Shown in pieces: positions 9,837-19,635 of a DNA stretch of 32,575 bases. Position numbers and translations under genes: made by a program. The stretch's first letter is position 1; each line of letters begins with the position of its first letter. The notes beneath the pieces were generated by a model. It had not been told where the DNA came from. It saw nothing but the letters and a program-made list of their open reading frames with translations, and ran no database searches. The stretch is from an uncultured euryarchaeote (lineage in GTDB: Archaea > Thermoplasmatota > Poseidoniia > Poseidoniales > Poseidoniaceae). The stretch lies in the NCBI GenBank assembly GCA_937897365.1, contig CALCOP010000144.1, positions 1 through 32,575 on the forward strand, in the 5' to 3' direction.

Positions 9837-12800
9837 ATGCGAATGAGACTGCTCCTCACATATCATAGAACCCTTCAAATGCTTTTTGATTTAGCAGAAG
9901 TTATGGACATTCCACCTCGTTCTTCATCTGGTGTTTGGGTTGTCCTGTTTTTACTCCTCGCTACGCCTTTTACCGGTGTTTTTTCTTCGATGTTTGACGC
10001 TGACGAAAAGGCATCTGATTTTGACGAATTAGCACTCCCAGATATGGTTCAAGCACGCGCCCAAACAACTTGGACAGGTTCGGTTACGGTAACGTCTTCA
10101 TACACCGTTTCGGTTTTTGATGAGTTGATTATTTCGCCGTGTACGGAAGTGGAAATGGGTTCTGGTGCTCGTATTTTTGTCGAGGGTCGGTTGACAATTG
10201 AGGGTACGGTTGCATGCCCTGTCACGCTTACCTCATTAACCGGTTCAGACCACGAGGGGATTCAGTTTAACAGCAGTTCAAACAATCGTGGTTCAATTCT
10301 CAACAACGTTTCCATTGAAAATTCCATTTATGGAATCACGATGTATGGGTCAAATCCAATCATTCACAACCTCACGATTCTCAATCCTGACCGAGTAGGT
10401 ATCGATATGTTTAGCAACTCTGCTCCACAAATCTTTGACCTCATCATTAATCAAGCCGGGAGAGTACTTCCATTCCAAGGAGATTGGCGATATGGATTAG
10501 GTTTGTCAATCGGTTCGGGTTCAACTCCAATCGTCGACGGTGCTGTGTTCACTGACCATCTTACTCGAGCAGTCAATATCTGGGGCGGCTCGGGAGGCGT
10601 TCTTCGAAATCTGGTGATGAGTAATATAAGTGGATCCAGTTGGGCAATTTCTGCAGGGGTTTGGATTGAAGATAGTCAACCCTTACTGATGAATTTGAGT
10701 GTAGACCGTTCCGACCATGGTATTGTAGTTCGCCATATCGACGATAGCGGATATACTCGCGCAGTTTTCCGAGATTGTACCGTCAGCAATTCGATGTATA
10801 GGGGCGTATATGTCGATAAAGAAAACCATTCAAATTACACGAATTATGAAACTGCAGATTTTACCAATTTGACGGTTACCGGAACGGGTGGAATTGGCGC
10901 AAAGACTGCCAATATTGCTTACGCAGCAATCGATGTTAACTCGACGGGTGCTTGGTTTGAGAATACACTCATTGAAGACTCGACATCGACAGGTGTGCGA
11001 TTGTATTATGCTGATGCATCAACGACGTTCAGGAATCTCACCATACGGGATTCCGGCGATCCCGGAGAAGGTCCTCACAAAGCCGGGCTTGCTATAACTT
11101 GGATTTTTACATCGGCTCCCGTTTTTGATGGGCTTGAGATATCGGGCTCAGTCGGCCCTGGAATACACTCATACAAGGCAGAATGGGAGGCAAATGACGT
11201 GTATTTGCACAACAATTCTGAGGATGGAATGTATCTGGATTATTCTTCTGTTCACATCACAAATTCAACGCTCGAGAATAACAGTTATTCGGGTCTTCAT
11301 TTACTTGATAATATCGACACATACCTTGACAACCTGACCGTTCAGTATAACGGTTACAGTGGAACGACTGACGGTCAAAAATCTGGGATACATTTTGACC
11401 GTTCCAAAACGGTAACTCATCCACAACTGGATGTCATCTGTTCGAGTTGCGAGGTAACTCATTCTGCGGGTTCAGGAATTCATATTCACGATTCGGCTGA
11501 CTTATGGTTAAACGACATCTATCTCGCCGATAACGGGGCGAATCATGCACCTCTCTTTGTAGATAATTCAGGTTTGAATCTTGGCCAGCAGGGTGGAATA
11601 ATCAGTATTTACGGTCTTGAAATACATACTGAAAGGGGAACTGGAACAGGCATACCAGCTGTTGAAATTCTACAAGCAGCAGCGGCAATTGATTCGCTTG
11701 CTATGTATGGTAACCATTCAGGAATCGATTGGAACGGCCAAAATCATAACAACTACCCTTCAATGATGAGTAACTCCACATTGAGCGGAACAGCATGCCT
11801 TCAACTCTCGAACCATCTTGATTTATCGGGAGTGGGAAATACAATTTCATCATCATGTACGGGGACCATTCAACTTGTAAACAGTCAGGTGAACTGGTCA
11901 GGATTTACTGACTTGGGATTAACGCCCACGATCCTTCAACTCGATTCAAATTCTAATTTACACCTCCATCAACCCGTCAACTTTGATTTCAATCAATCTT
12001 ATCCAACCATTGCCTCAGGAGCGACTATCGATGTCGCTTACGACATCGATGTCTGGGTTATTAACAACAACAGTAACGGTATTCCTGGTGCGAATGTTGG
12101 AGCCTCATTCTCTCAATTCGAATCTAATGTTCAGGATTCTACCGATGGATTTGGCTATCGCCCACTCCCTAATTTCATTGGCCAACGTTGGACCAATACT
12201 GGTGCCTCAAGTTTCACAACGGTCACTGTTTCTTGTGGCTATGACAGCGTTTCCAATTCGACGTCAGTTACGCTTGATCAAGACCGTTTTGTTCAATGTA
12301 TTCTGCCTCTTGAAAATCAACCACCCTTTTTGATCTGGTCAACACCGGAAAGCAGCTCGGTATATCCATCTCAAGGAGATGTTGTGTTCAACGCTTCAAC
12401 CTCATGGGATTTGGATGACGACCCATTGACATTCTCATGGAACAGCAGTTTGGATGGGGATATTCTCTCTTCATGCACAGGGACATGGCCATCTCCAAAC
12501 GGTCCTGAGAATGGATTTGCCTTTACGGCAAATGGTCAAGACGTCTATTCATGCTCATTGTCTGATGGTATTCATGACATCACGCTGGTCGTATGTGATG
12601 ACAAAGGAAACTGTGTATCTGAAACCCGTACCATTGAACTTGTAAATCAAGCACCAACAATTGTCTTTGATGTCACTCCCGCAATGACGCCATGGTCTGA
12701 GCTTGTTATCCCTCGAACCCAGCACGTCCAAATTAATCTATCAGGAACCTTTGATCCAGAAGGCGATACTCTGTCGTGTTGGATTACACGATCGTATCAA

Positions 12801-14768
12801 CAGGGTTTAGGTCAGACGAGCGGTTGTCCTACGGAGATTTGGATGAATCTTTCAATGACTGAAAATGTACCTTCTACTTTTGACTTGGTTATTCACGCCT
12901 CTGATGGACTTAATGCGCCGACAACGTACACGATTCCGGTTGAATTGTTCAATGAAGTTCCAGAACCTGTGTTCACATTAACCCGACTTGGAAATGCGAG
13001 TGAGGACGAAGTCACTCTCGACGGCTCAGCAACTGTTGACCCAGAGGGAGATACTCTGGAAGTTGAATACTGGTCGAGTCTCGATGGGCAACTCTCTTGG
13101 AATAATACCGAGGAAGGAAAGATTTGGACAGGTCACCTTTCACGAGGAGTTCACTCTATAGAAATGAGAGTTGTTGATGTTCGCCCAGAACATATCAATG
13201 CGACGAGAGTAACTTCTCTTCTTGTTAATGTTGAAAACTCCCTCCCTCGGTCTGTAATCAGCACGCCACTTTCCACTCAAACATACGATTCTTCAGAGTT
13301 GATTTGGTTCTCTGCAAACGGATCGGGTGATTTTGATTCTGCGTGCGCCACGTTCCCCATGGACGGCGATTGGCATTGTGCTCAAGCAGAACCGTTCAGT
13401 GGTTCAGAATATCTTGTCGTTGTTTGGAGCAGTGATTTAGATGGTCGACTCACTCCCGAGGGCCAAGATTGGTTGATCTTTGAAGAACGTTTGAGCGCTG
13501 GTAATCACACGATTACATTGAGTCTTGATGATGGAATTCACCAACCTGTTTACGTTACTCGAACTGTTGAAGTCCTTCCCTCAGCACCGCAACTCAATCT
13601 CTCGACTCCGGTCGATGGTGATGCGTATTCTTCCAGTTTCCCCATCCAATGGGATGCGCGGGAATCGGTAGATTATGATGGTGACAATTACACCATGTCG
13701 ATACGTAGTAATTTGCTTGACGAACCCCTCTTTACCGATGTATCACCTTCTCAAGTCTATACTTCATCACTTCCAGCAGGGGAACATACCATCAAAATCA
13801 CCCTTACGGATGTTAGCGGTATGGAGCAGATTTCCTTCTTGAGTCTTACAATCGGCCAGTCAGACCCCGTTGCTGTTCTCATCCAACCTCAGAACTTACT
13901 GTCTGTTGCTCCAGGAGAGTCAGTGATTCTTGAAGAACAATCAACAGATGCCGATGGGGACATGGAAGTTCGAGAATGGCGTCGTTGGCTCGTGACCGGT
14001 GGTTACGAAGTGATCTCAACATTGAGTACAGATTCCATTCAACTCAATCCTGGCCAACACCACATTTCTCTGTATGTCAAAGACAGCAGGGGTGCATTCA
14101 ATGAAGCCCATACCAACGTTACCGTTCAATCGAGTTTACCAGAACTTTCCAACCTCAGTTTCATGCCTGAATCATTGATTGCTCAAGAGAAGAACACTTT
14201 CACTGTCCGAGTAATGATGAACGACCCTGATGGAACGACTCAAAGTGTTCGAGCGACCGTTGTTTTTAACGTTCAGAATTGGGCATTCAATCTCACCGAT
14301 GAAGACGGTGATGGCTATTGGGAAGGCAGTGTTGAAATGAATCCTGATGCTGCTGGTCGCCCTAATTTGAAAGTTATTGCAACCGACGGATTAGGGGATG
14401 ATGCAATGGTTGACATCATCAGTATCACCCTGTATGTTGAGGAGGCAGAAGCCGATAATAGAGTTGCCATGTTCGTTGCGGCGACCTCGGGATTCGTTGG
14501 TTTCCTTGTCGTAATTGCAGTCATTGCCTTACGTCGACAGAAGAAGGCTGAACTGGCTATGATTGACACGTGGGATTCGTTCGGTAGTGTCTCATCTCCT
14601 GCCAGTGGTCAAGAAAAATCAGACAAGCTTGAGGGTGGCGCCACGGATGGGGCAAAAGAAGTTCTCGCTGAAGACGAGAATATCGAACAGCCCGAACAAT
14701 CTGTTTCGCAAATCGATGAAAAAACGAAACCTGTTGCAGGTATTGATTTGGATTGGGATGATGTCTGA
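9837..14768 (+). CDS. Giant surface protein: right-handed beta-helix, PKD/Ig-like repeats, C-terminal TM and acidic cytoplasmic tail
   Basis: N-terminal signal (alternative start 9903, MDIPPRSSSGVWVVLFLLLATPFTGVFSS). PbH1-like strands (NNVSIENSIYGITMYGSNPIIHNLTI). Repeated 'STVDPEGDTLEVEYWSSLDGQ'-type PKD/cadherin-like units. TM AMFVAATSGFVGFLVVIAVIALRRQKK. Confidence 0.88.
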   Translation: MRMRLLLTYHRTLQMLFDLAEVMDIPPRSSSGVWVVLFLLLATPFTGVFSSMFDADEKASDFDELALPDMVQARAQTTWTGSVTVTSSYTVSVFDELIISPCTEVEMGSGARIFVEGRLTIEGTVACPVTLTSLTGSDHEGIQFNSSSNNRGSILNNVSIENSIYGITMYGSNPIIHNLTILNPDRVGIDMFSNSAPQIFDLIINQAGRVLPFQGDWRYGLGLSIGSGSTPIVDGAVFTDHLTRAVNIWGGSGGVLRNLVMSNISGSSWAISAGVWIEDSQPLLMNLSVDRSDHGIVVRHIDDSGYTRAVFRDCTVSNSMYRGVYVDKENHSNYTNYETADFTNLTVTGTGGIGAKTANIAYAAIDVNSTGAWFENTLIEDSTSTGVRLYYADASTTFRNLTIRDSGDPGEGPHKAGLAITWIFTSAPVFDGLEISGSVGPGIHSYKAEWEANDVYLHNNSEDGMYLDYSSVHITNSTLENNSYSGLHLLDNIDTYLDNLTVQYNGYSGTTDGQKSGIHFDRSKTVTHPQLDVICSSCEVTHSAGSGIHIHDSADLWLNDIYLADNGANHAPLFVDNSGLNLGQQGGIISIYGLEIHTERGTGTGIPAVEILQAAAAIDSLAMYGNHSGIDWNGQNHNNYPSMMSNSTLSGTACLQLSNHLDLSGVGNTISSSCTGTIQLVNSQVNWSGFTDLGLTPTILQLDSNSNLHLHQPVNFDFNQSYPTIASGATIDVAYDIDVWVINNNSNGIPGANVGASFSQFESNVQDSTDGFGYRPLPNFIGQRWTNTGASSFTTVTVSCGYDSVSNSTSVTLDQDRFVQCILPLENQPPFLIWSTPESSSVYPSQGDVVFNASTSWDLDDDPLTFSWNSSLDGDILSSCTGTWPSPNGPENGFAFTANGQDVYSCSLSDGIHDITLVVCDDKGNCVSETRTIELVNQAPTIVFDVTPAMTPWSELVIPRTQHVQINLSGTFDPEGDTLSCWITRSYQQGLGQTSGCPTEIWMNLSMTENVPSTFDLVIHASDGLNAPTTYTIPVELFNEVPEPVFTLTRLGNASEDEVTLDGSATVDPEGDTLEVEYWSSLDGQLSWNNTEEGKIWTGHLSRGVHSIEMRVVDVRPEHINATRVTSLLVNVENSLPRSVISTPLSTQTYDSSELIWFSANGSGDFDSACATFPMDGDWHCAQAEPFSGSEYLVVVWSSDLDGRLTPEGQDWLIFEERLSAGNHTITLSLDDGIHQPVYVTRTVEVLPSAPQLNLSTPVDGDAYSSSFPIQWDARESVDYDGDNYTMSIRSNLLDEPLFTDVSPSQVYTSSLPAGEHTIKITLTDVSGMEQISFLSLTIGQSDPVAVLIQPQNLLSVAPGESVILEEQSTDADGDMEVREWRRWLVTGGYEVISTLSTDSIQLNPGQHHISLYVKDSRGAFNEAHTNVTVQSSLPELSNLSFMPESLIAQEKNTFTVRVMMNDPDGTTQSVRATVVFNVQNWAFNLTDEDGDGYWEGSVEMNPDAAGRPNLKVIATDGLGDDAMVDIISITLYVEEAEADNRVAMFVAATSGFVGFLVVIAVIALRRQKKAELAMIDTWDSFGSVSSPASGQEKSDKLEGGATDGAKEVLAEDENIEQPEQSVSQIDEKTKPVAGIDLDWDDV

Positions 14769-14816
14769 GTACATGTCGCTCAAAAATTCTTTAATCTACG
14801 TGAGAAACCACACATT

Positions 14817-15620
14817 ATGGACACGTCGTGTTTCAGGGTAACTCAGCCTGCTCAGTTCTCTTTGGAAGCAATGCCTACGGCAGCACCGGATGAGTTTGAT
14901 AAAGCAGTCTCGAAGAAGAAAGTTAAAACGCTCACAAAGCGAATTCAAGAACTGCAAGAATTGATGTGGGCGGAAGATAAACAACGGCTTCTGGTTGTTT
15001 TGCAAGCCATCGATACGGGTGGGAAAGACGGAACCATTCGATCCGTGTTTGGAAGAACCAATCCGCAAGGTGTCAAGGTTCAATCGTTTAAACGTCCCAC
15101 TGAGTTAGAATTATCCCACGATTATTTGTGGCGAGTTCACCCTCATGTACCTGGAAATGGCGAAATTGTGGTATTCAATCGTAGTCATTATGAAGATGTT
15201 TTGGTGGTGAAGGTTCACGGTTATGCTCCAACTGATGTCATTGAGAAGCGGTATCAACATATCCGTAATTTTGAACAAATGCTCTGCGATGAAGGCACGA
15301 CAATCATCAAAATCTTCCTTCACATCTCTAAGGATGAACAGAAAAGACGCCTTGAAGATCGATTAAATCAGCCCGAAAAGAATTGGAAGTTTGAGATGGG
15401 CGATATCAAAGAGCGTTCATTTTGGGAACAATACCAAGAGGTCTTTGAGACGATGATACAGGAAACCTCAACTGAAAATGCTCCATGGTATGTCATTCCT
15501 GCAAATAACAAGAAATATCGTAATGAAATAATTTCTTCGATCGTTGTCGAAGCACTTGAAGGACTCAACATGCAGTGGCCAGAGCCTGCCGAGGGTCTCG
15601 AACATATACGAATCGAGTGA
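14817..15620 (+). CDS. ppk2: Polyphosphate kinase 2 family protein
   Basis: LLVVLQAIDTGGKDGTIRSVFGRTNPQGVKVQSFKRPTELELSHDYLWRVHPHVPGNGEIVVFNRSHYEDVLVVKVHG is diagnostic of PPK2 (Walker A-like GGKDG; FNRSHYEDV). Confidence 0.94.
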   Translation: MDTSCFRVTQPAQFSLEAMPTAAPDEFDKAVSKKKVKTLTKRIQELQELMWAEDKQRLLVVLQAIDTGGKDGTIRSVFGRTNPQGVKVQSFKRPTELELSHDYLWRVHPHVPGNGEIVVFNRSHYEDVLVVKVHGYAPTDVIEKRYQHIRNFEQMLCDEGTTIIKIFLHISKDEQKRRLEDRLNQPEKNWKFEMGDIKERSFWEQYQEVFETMIQETSTENAPWYVIPANNKKYRNEIISSIVVEALEGLNMQWPEPAEGLEHIRIE

Positions 15621-15623
15621 GAA

Positions 15624-16400
15624 TCACTTCTTTTGCTCAGGTAAATCCTTGTTCAAAGAATCAGGGTTTGATTCACGTCCGCCCCATGGGGAAACGGTTC
15701 GATGCAGTCCGAGTCGTCGGGCGAAAAGGAATTTGAAATTTTTCCAACCATCGCCCCACGTGTGAATTTCAGCTTCGCCAACTCTCGGGCGGTAAGGGAC
15801 GGATATTTCGACAGCCTTTTTCTTGCCAAGAACTCGGCGTGCAAGGATTTTCATTTCTTCTGAGAGAGGCATGCCATCGTTGGTTGGCCGCATAGCGTCA
15901 TTATCAAAAATAGATTTTCGGAAGACCCACATTCCCGATTGAGAATCTTTTATTCCGTATCCGAACAACATTCGAGCAGTGAACGAAAGTGCCCAATTTC
16001 CAAAACCGTGGATTCCAGACATGGAACCATCTTCAGCTAAAGAAAGACGGTCACACGTGATGAAATCAAGGTCATCATCAAGTAAGCGCTTGACCAAGGT
16101 GGGAACCAATTCTGCAGGATAGGTGCAATCGGCGTCCATCGTGACAATAATATCATTTTTTGCGACATCAAAGCCAGTTCGATAGGCTCGCCCATATCCC
16201 TTCCTCGATTCAAGGTGGACTCGAATTTTCTTTTCCAAAGCGATTTCTCGAGTTCGATCGGTTGAGTTGCCATCAACAATCATAATTTCGAGGTCTTTGC
16301 ACCATCCGCGAGGAATTGCATCGATAGTAGGACCGAGTGCCTCTTCTTCATTTCGGGTCGGAAGAATCACGGTGACCGTTACAGGGAGTTTATCGCCCAT
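15624..16400 (-). CDS. Family 2 glycosyltransferase (dolichyl-phosphate mannose synthase-like, no TM)
   Basis: TVILPTRNEEEALGPTIDAIP...IMIVDGNSTDRT...RKGYGRAYRTGFDVAKNDIIVTMDADCTYPAELVP. Start at 16400 is supported by a GGGGGTGAGG SD-like stretch. The longer ORF to 16511 would overlap the divergent gene. Confidence 0.9.
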   Translation of the reverse strand: MGDKLPVTVTVILPTRNEEEALGPTIDAIPRGWCKDLEIMIVDGNSTDRTREIALEKKIRVHLESRKGYGRAYRTGFDVAKNDIIVTMDADCTYPAELVPTLVKRLLDDDLDFITCDRLSLAEDGSMSGIHGFGNWALSFTARMLFGYGIKDSQSGMWVFRKSIFDNDAMRPTNDGMPLSEEMKILARRVLGKKKAVEISVPYRPRVGEAEIHTWGDGWKNFKFLFARRLGLHRTVSPWGGRESNPDSLNKDLPEQKK

Positions 16401-16505
16401 GTAACCGCCACTTTCCTCACCCCCTTGAAGGCATTGGGTTGAAAAGTCGATATTTTTGATGTTGTTATCGGTGACATTGAAACCACCATAGCCTTTCCCG
16501 CAAAC

Positions 16506-17774
16506 ATGCACATTGCCATGGTATCCGGTGAATACCCTCCTCGTTGGGGCGGTATCGGTTCAGTGGTCTACCATTTAGCAGGTCACTTGGCAGACCGTGG
16601 CCATAGTGTAAGTGTGATTACTCGGACACACAAAGCTCGTACTCCGGCTCAACAAGGCGTCTCTGTCATCGAAGTGCCTTGGCTTAAGGCTCCGATGGCA
16701 TTTACCCGTTCTTACGGAAAGCACGCTCTGAGAGCACTTCAAACCCTCCATCGAAAGGAACCGATAGATGTTGTCCACACACTCCTACCTTTGGTGAGTT
16801 GGACGAAAAAAGAGTTTAGAATGGTTGAAGAAACCATCGCCCCAGTTGTTTCAGCGCTCAACGGTAGTTGGATTGGAGAGCGAGAAGGAATGCGGTTAGC
16901 AGCCAAACACCGCGAATCAGCTACATGGAAAAATCCCAATGACTTGGCCATTTTAATGACTGCGAAATGGTATGCGAGGTATGAGCAAGCAGGGGTATCG
17001 GAATCCTCGGCATGCGTCGCTATCAGTGAATCGACAAAACAAGAGTTTCAACGTTGGTATTCTCCTCCAGACCAATGGAATTGTGAGACGGTTCTGTATG
17101 GCGTGGACCATTTGGTTTTCCGACCGTTGAATACCGATAACGAAGAGGAACATCTTGAACATGAAGCACTTCGTAAAAAATACGATGCAGCAGATGAAGA
17201 TGCTTTGTGCGGACGTGCTTCGAAAAAGACTCCACTTTTACTTGCAGTTGGACGACTTGTTGCTCGTAAAGGTCATCGCACTTTACTCAGAGCCATGCCT
17301 GAAATTCTTCAGCGGTACCCCGGGGCGCGATTATGTATTATCGGCCGAGGTCATATGGGTAAAACTCTCTTAAAGCAAGCAAAGAAACTCGGTGTAGGCC
17401 ATGCAGTTTTCATTCGTTCAGGAATGTCTTTCGAAGCCTTAGCACAGCACTTCCGTAGTGCTGATCTCGTTGTCTACCCGTCATACTACGAAGGTCAGGG
17501 TTTGATTCCTTTGGAGGCATTAGCGAGTGGTACTCCGGTCGTGACGGTTGACCAACCACCTCTCACTGAAATGATTGATTCAACCGTTGGGGAATTATTT
17601 GAAACTGGCAACCCGTCAGATCTCGCAGATGCTGTTTGCCGTTCTCTTGATGACCCAGAAGGTCGTACTGCTCAAGCCTTGAGGGGTCGAGAACGGGTTC
17701 TCAACACCTATACCTATGAGCATAATGCTGAAGATTACGAAAAGATCTACCAAAATCTTGTATCGCCCTCTTGA
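16506..17774 (+). CDS. Family 4 glycosyltransferase
   Basis: N-terminal MVSGEYPPRWGGIGSVVYHLAGHLADRGHSVSVITR and C-terminal VGRLVARKGHRTLLRAMPEIL...VYPSYYEGQGLIPLEALASGTPVVTVD (GT4 signatures). Confidence 0.93.
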   Translation: MHIAMVSGEYPPRWGGIGSVVYHLAGHLADRGHSVSVITRTHKARTPAQQGVSVIEVPWLKAPMAFTRSYGKHALRALQTLHRKEPIDVVHTLLPLVSWTKKEFRMVEETIAPVVSALNGSWIGEREGMRLAAKHRESATWKNPNDLAILMTAKWYARYEQAGVSESSACVAISESTKQEFQRWYSPPDQWNCETVLYGVDHLVFRPLNTDNEEEHLEHEALRKKYDAADEDALCGRASKKTPLLLAVGRLVARKGHRTLLRAMPEILQRYPGARLCIIGRGHMGKTLLKQAKKLGVGHAVFIRSGMSFEALAQHFRSADLVVYPSYYEGQGLIPLEALASGTPVVTVDQPPLTEMIDSTVGELFETGNPSDLADAVCRSLDDPEGRTAQALRGRERVLNTYTYEHNAEDYEKIYQNLVSPS

Positions 17775-17828
17775 ATTTCAAAACTCAGTTGGCGGAACCT
17801 CCAAAGCACCCCGCTACTTCAACACACC

Positions 17829-19565
17829 ATGGCGAACAAAGTTCCAGAGGGAAAATTGCTCGCTGATGAGGCCACATCTCCTGATTCATCAGGCAAACGC
17901 GACCTCAATTTTGCAGCCGGTTCAACCATTGCTGTGGCGCTCATAACACTTCTCTTTGCTGCAATCTTGGGCCCCTCAGTTTCAAACGGCTTGAATCCAA
18001 ATGAGGTCCAAGAGTCTTACCAAGGTGACCAGGTGTACTTCACTTGGGATGAACCAGAATATATGCCTCGCCATGAGGAATGTATCGATCCTGATAATGG
18101 TCAAGATCCTGGCTATGAAGGCTACGGAATCGGCTATGAACCAAGCCTCTCAATCGACAGTCAAGGAAACCTATTCGTCACTGCGCACAAAGATCTGCGA
18201 TGGGGTGGAGAAGGGAATCCATTTGCTCCGATTATCGGTGGAAACCTCGATACATGGTATGCATGCCAAGACGGAGAAATGACCAGTTGGGATTACTGGG
18301 CTTCATGGTTTTGGATTTCAAACGACGGCGGCAAGACATGGGGTCACGGTGAAAATTTCAACCCCACTCCGGGAAATTTAGGAAATTCAGTTGTCGGTTC
18401 AGCAGCTGGAGCTGGCTCAGAGTGTTTGGGTGATGAAGGGGATATAGCCGTTGATGCGAACGACGTCGTCTATTATCTTGATACAACTCTCGAGGACAAT
18501 TGGTGGCACATGTTTGAAGACGGAGGAACCTCTTACATCTCGCCTTCGGTTTGCGAGCGAATGCAAACGATGGCTGCAGATGACCGACCGTGGGTAACTG
18601 CTCAGGGTGATGGCATTATTCATTATCTTGGAAATTCAGGTGCTTCGCCTCCTGAATGTTCTGGTGATGCAGGGCGTTACTGGTATTATCATTCAGAAAC
18701 TGGACGAGCGCCTTTCTCTCAATGCTACGCAATGCCGGGTGGCTGGTCTACCATCTCCGCTCAAAACCACGGCCCCTATGTTTTTGTTGCTCAAGAAGAT
18801 GCTGATTCGAACACCGGCGTTGTTCACGTTCGAATTAGCGATGAATATGGTCGAGGAACGGGTCCAAGCCCAAGTGATGGCACCTGGCAAGAACCTGTTG
18901 CTGTCGGTCCTCGAGAAGGTAATTGCCCTGAAGGCTACCCGGTAGTCAACAACAATGAGGGTGGTATGGTTGTGGTTGTATGGGCTGATTGTCCGAATGG
19001 AAACACCGGTGCTTGGGAAATGCGCATCGCAGTTTCTTACGATAACGGAAGCAGTTGGCAATCATGGAATGCAACTGCATTTGACCGAGGAATCAACATG
19101 TATCCCTTTGTTTCGATTACTGAAGACCAAGTTGTCAGTTTAGCTTTCTATGGTCTCGATTATGATCAGAAGAACAGCGAAGATGGATATGTTGCTGGTA
19201 AAGATTGGTATCTGTATGCAGGTGCATTACATCACCCGATCGAAGGCGATGAATGGGACTTTAGAATCGTCGATCCAACACCACTGCACACCGTGACCGA
19301 TTACGAGGAAAGCAGTGGTGATACCCATGCCCTCCATGATTTCTTTGAGACGGTGATGTCGCCTGATGGTTCTTGGATGGGAATCGCGTATCAGGAGAAT
19401 GTTGGACTGCATCCATTTGAAGAAAATGAAGAGCAGCGCTACATCAAATTCATTCGTGGCGACATCTCTTCAACTCACAGTGTCGTGACCTCCTCTGATT
19501 CATCTTCGCCAATGATGCCTATCTTTTCACTTGAAGAATTGATTCTCGCTGTTCGCTCTGAATAA
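17829..19565 (+). CDS. Secreted/N-terminally anchored protein with Asp-box (BNR/sialidase-like) repeats
   Basis: N-terminal TM (STIAVALITLLFAAILGPSVSNGL). Asp-box motifs SNDGGKTWG and SYDNGSSWQ. Beta-propeller-like pattern SIDSQGNLFVTAH, AVDANDVVYYLD. Confidence 0.78.
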   Translation: MANKVPEGKLLADEATSPDSSGKRDLNFAAGSTIAVALITLLFAAILGPSVSNGLNPNEVQESYQGDQVYFTWDEPEYMPRHEECIDPDNGQDPGYEGYGIGYEPSLSIDSQGNLFVTAHKDLRWGGEGNPFAPIIGGNLDTWYACQDGEMTSWDYWASWFWISNDGGKTWGHGENFNPTPGNLGNSVVGSAAGAGSECLGDEGDIAVDANDVVYYLDTTLEDNWWHMFEDGGTSYISPSVCERMQTMAADDRPWVTAQGDGIIHYLGNSGASPPECSGDAGRYWYYHSETGRAPFSQCYAMPGGWSTISAQNHGPYVFVAQEDADSNTGVVHVRISDEYGRGTGPSPSDGTWQEPVAVGPREGNCPEGYPVVNNNEGGMVVVVWADCPNGNTGAWEMRIAVSYDNGSSWQSWNATAFDRGINMYPFVSITEDQVVSLAFYGLDYDQKNSEDGYVAGKDWYLYAGALHHPIEGDEWDFRIVDPTPLHTVTDYEESSGDTHALHDFFETVMSPDGSWMGIAYQENVGLHPFEENEEQRYIKFIRGDISSTHSVVTSSDSSSPMMPIFSLEELILAVRSE

Positions 19566-19571
19566 TTTTCA

Positions 19572-19590
19572 TGACACCCTACGGGTGTCA
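19572..19590. promoter_or_regulatory. Perfect 8-3-8 inverted repeat TGACACCC-TAC-GGGTGTCA upstream of TSP3 protein gene
   Basis: Read directly. Lies 45 nt before the likely ATG at 19636 and 6 nt after the stop of the previous gene. Paired with the related hairpin at 25084-25102. Confidence 0.6.
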
Positions 19591-19635
19591 ACGATAAGGC
19601 GCGGTGTTCATAGGCACACTACCTATTGGATAACC

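Noticed and set aside
12027-12050. Perfect inverted repeat ATCGATGTCG-CTTA-CGACATCGAT
   Set aside because: Lies inside the beta-helix ORF and follows from the peptide TIDVAYDIDV; no evidence of independent function.
19572-19590. Hairpin interpreted as a simple transcription terminator of the Asp-box gene
   Set aside because: No poly-T tract, and its near-twin at 25084 lies between divergent genes where no transcript ends.
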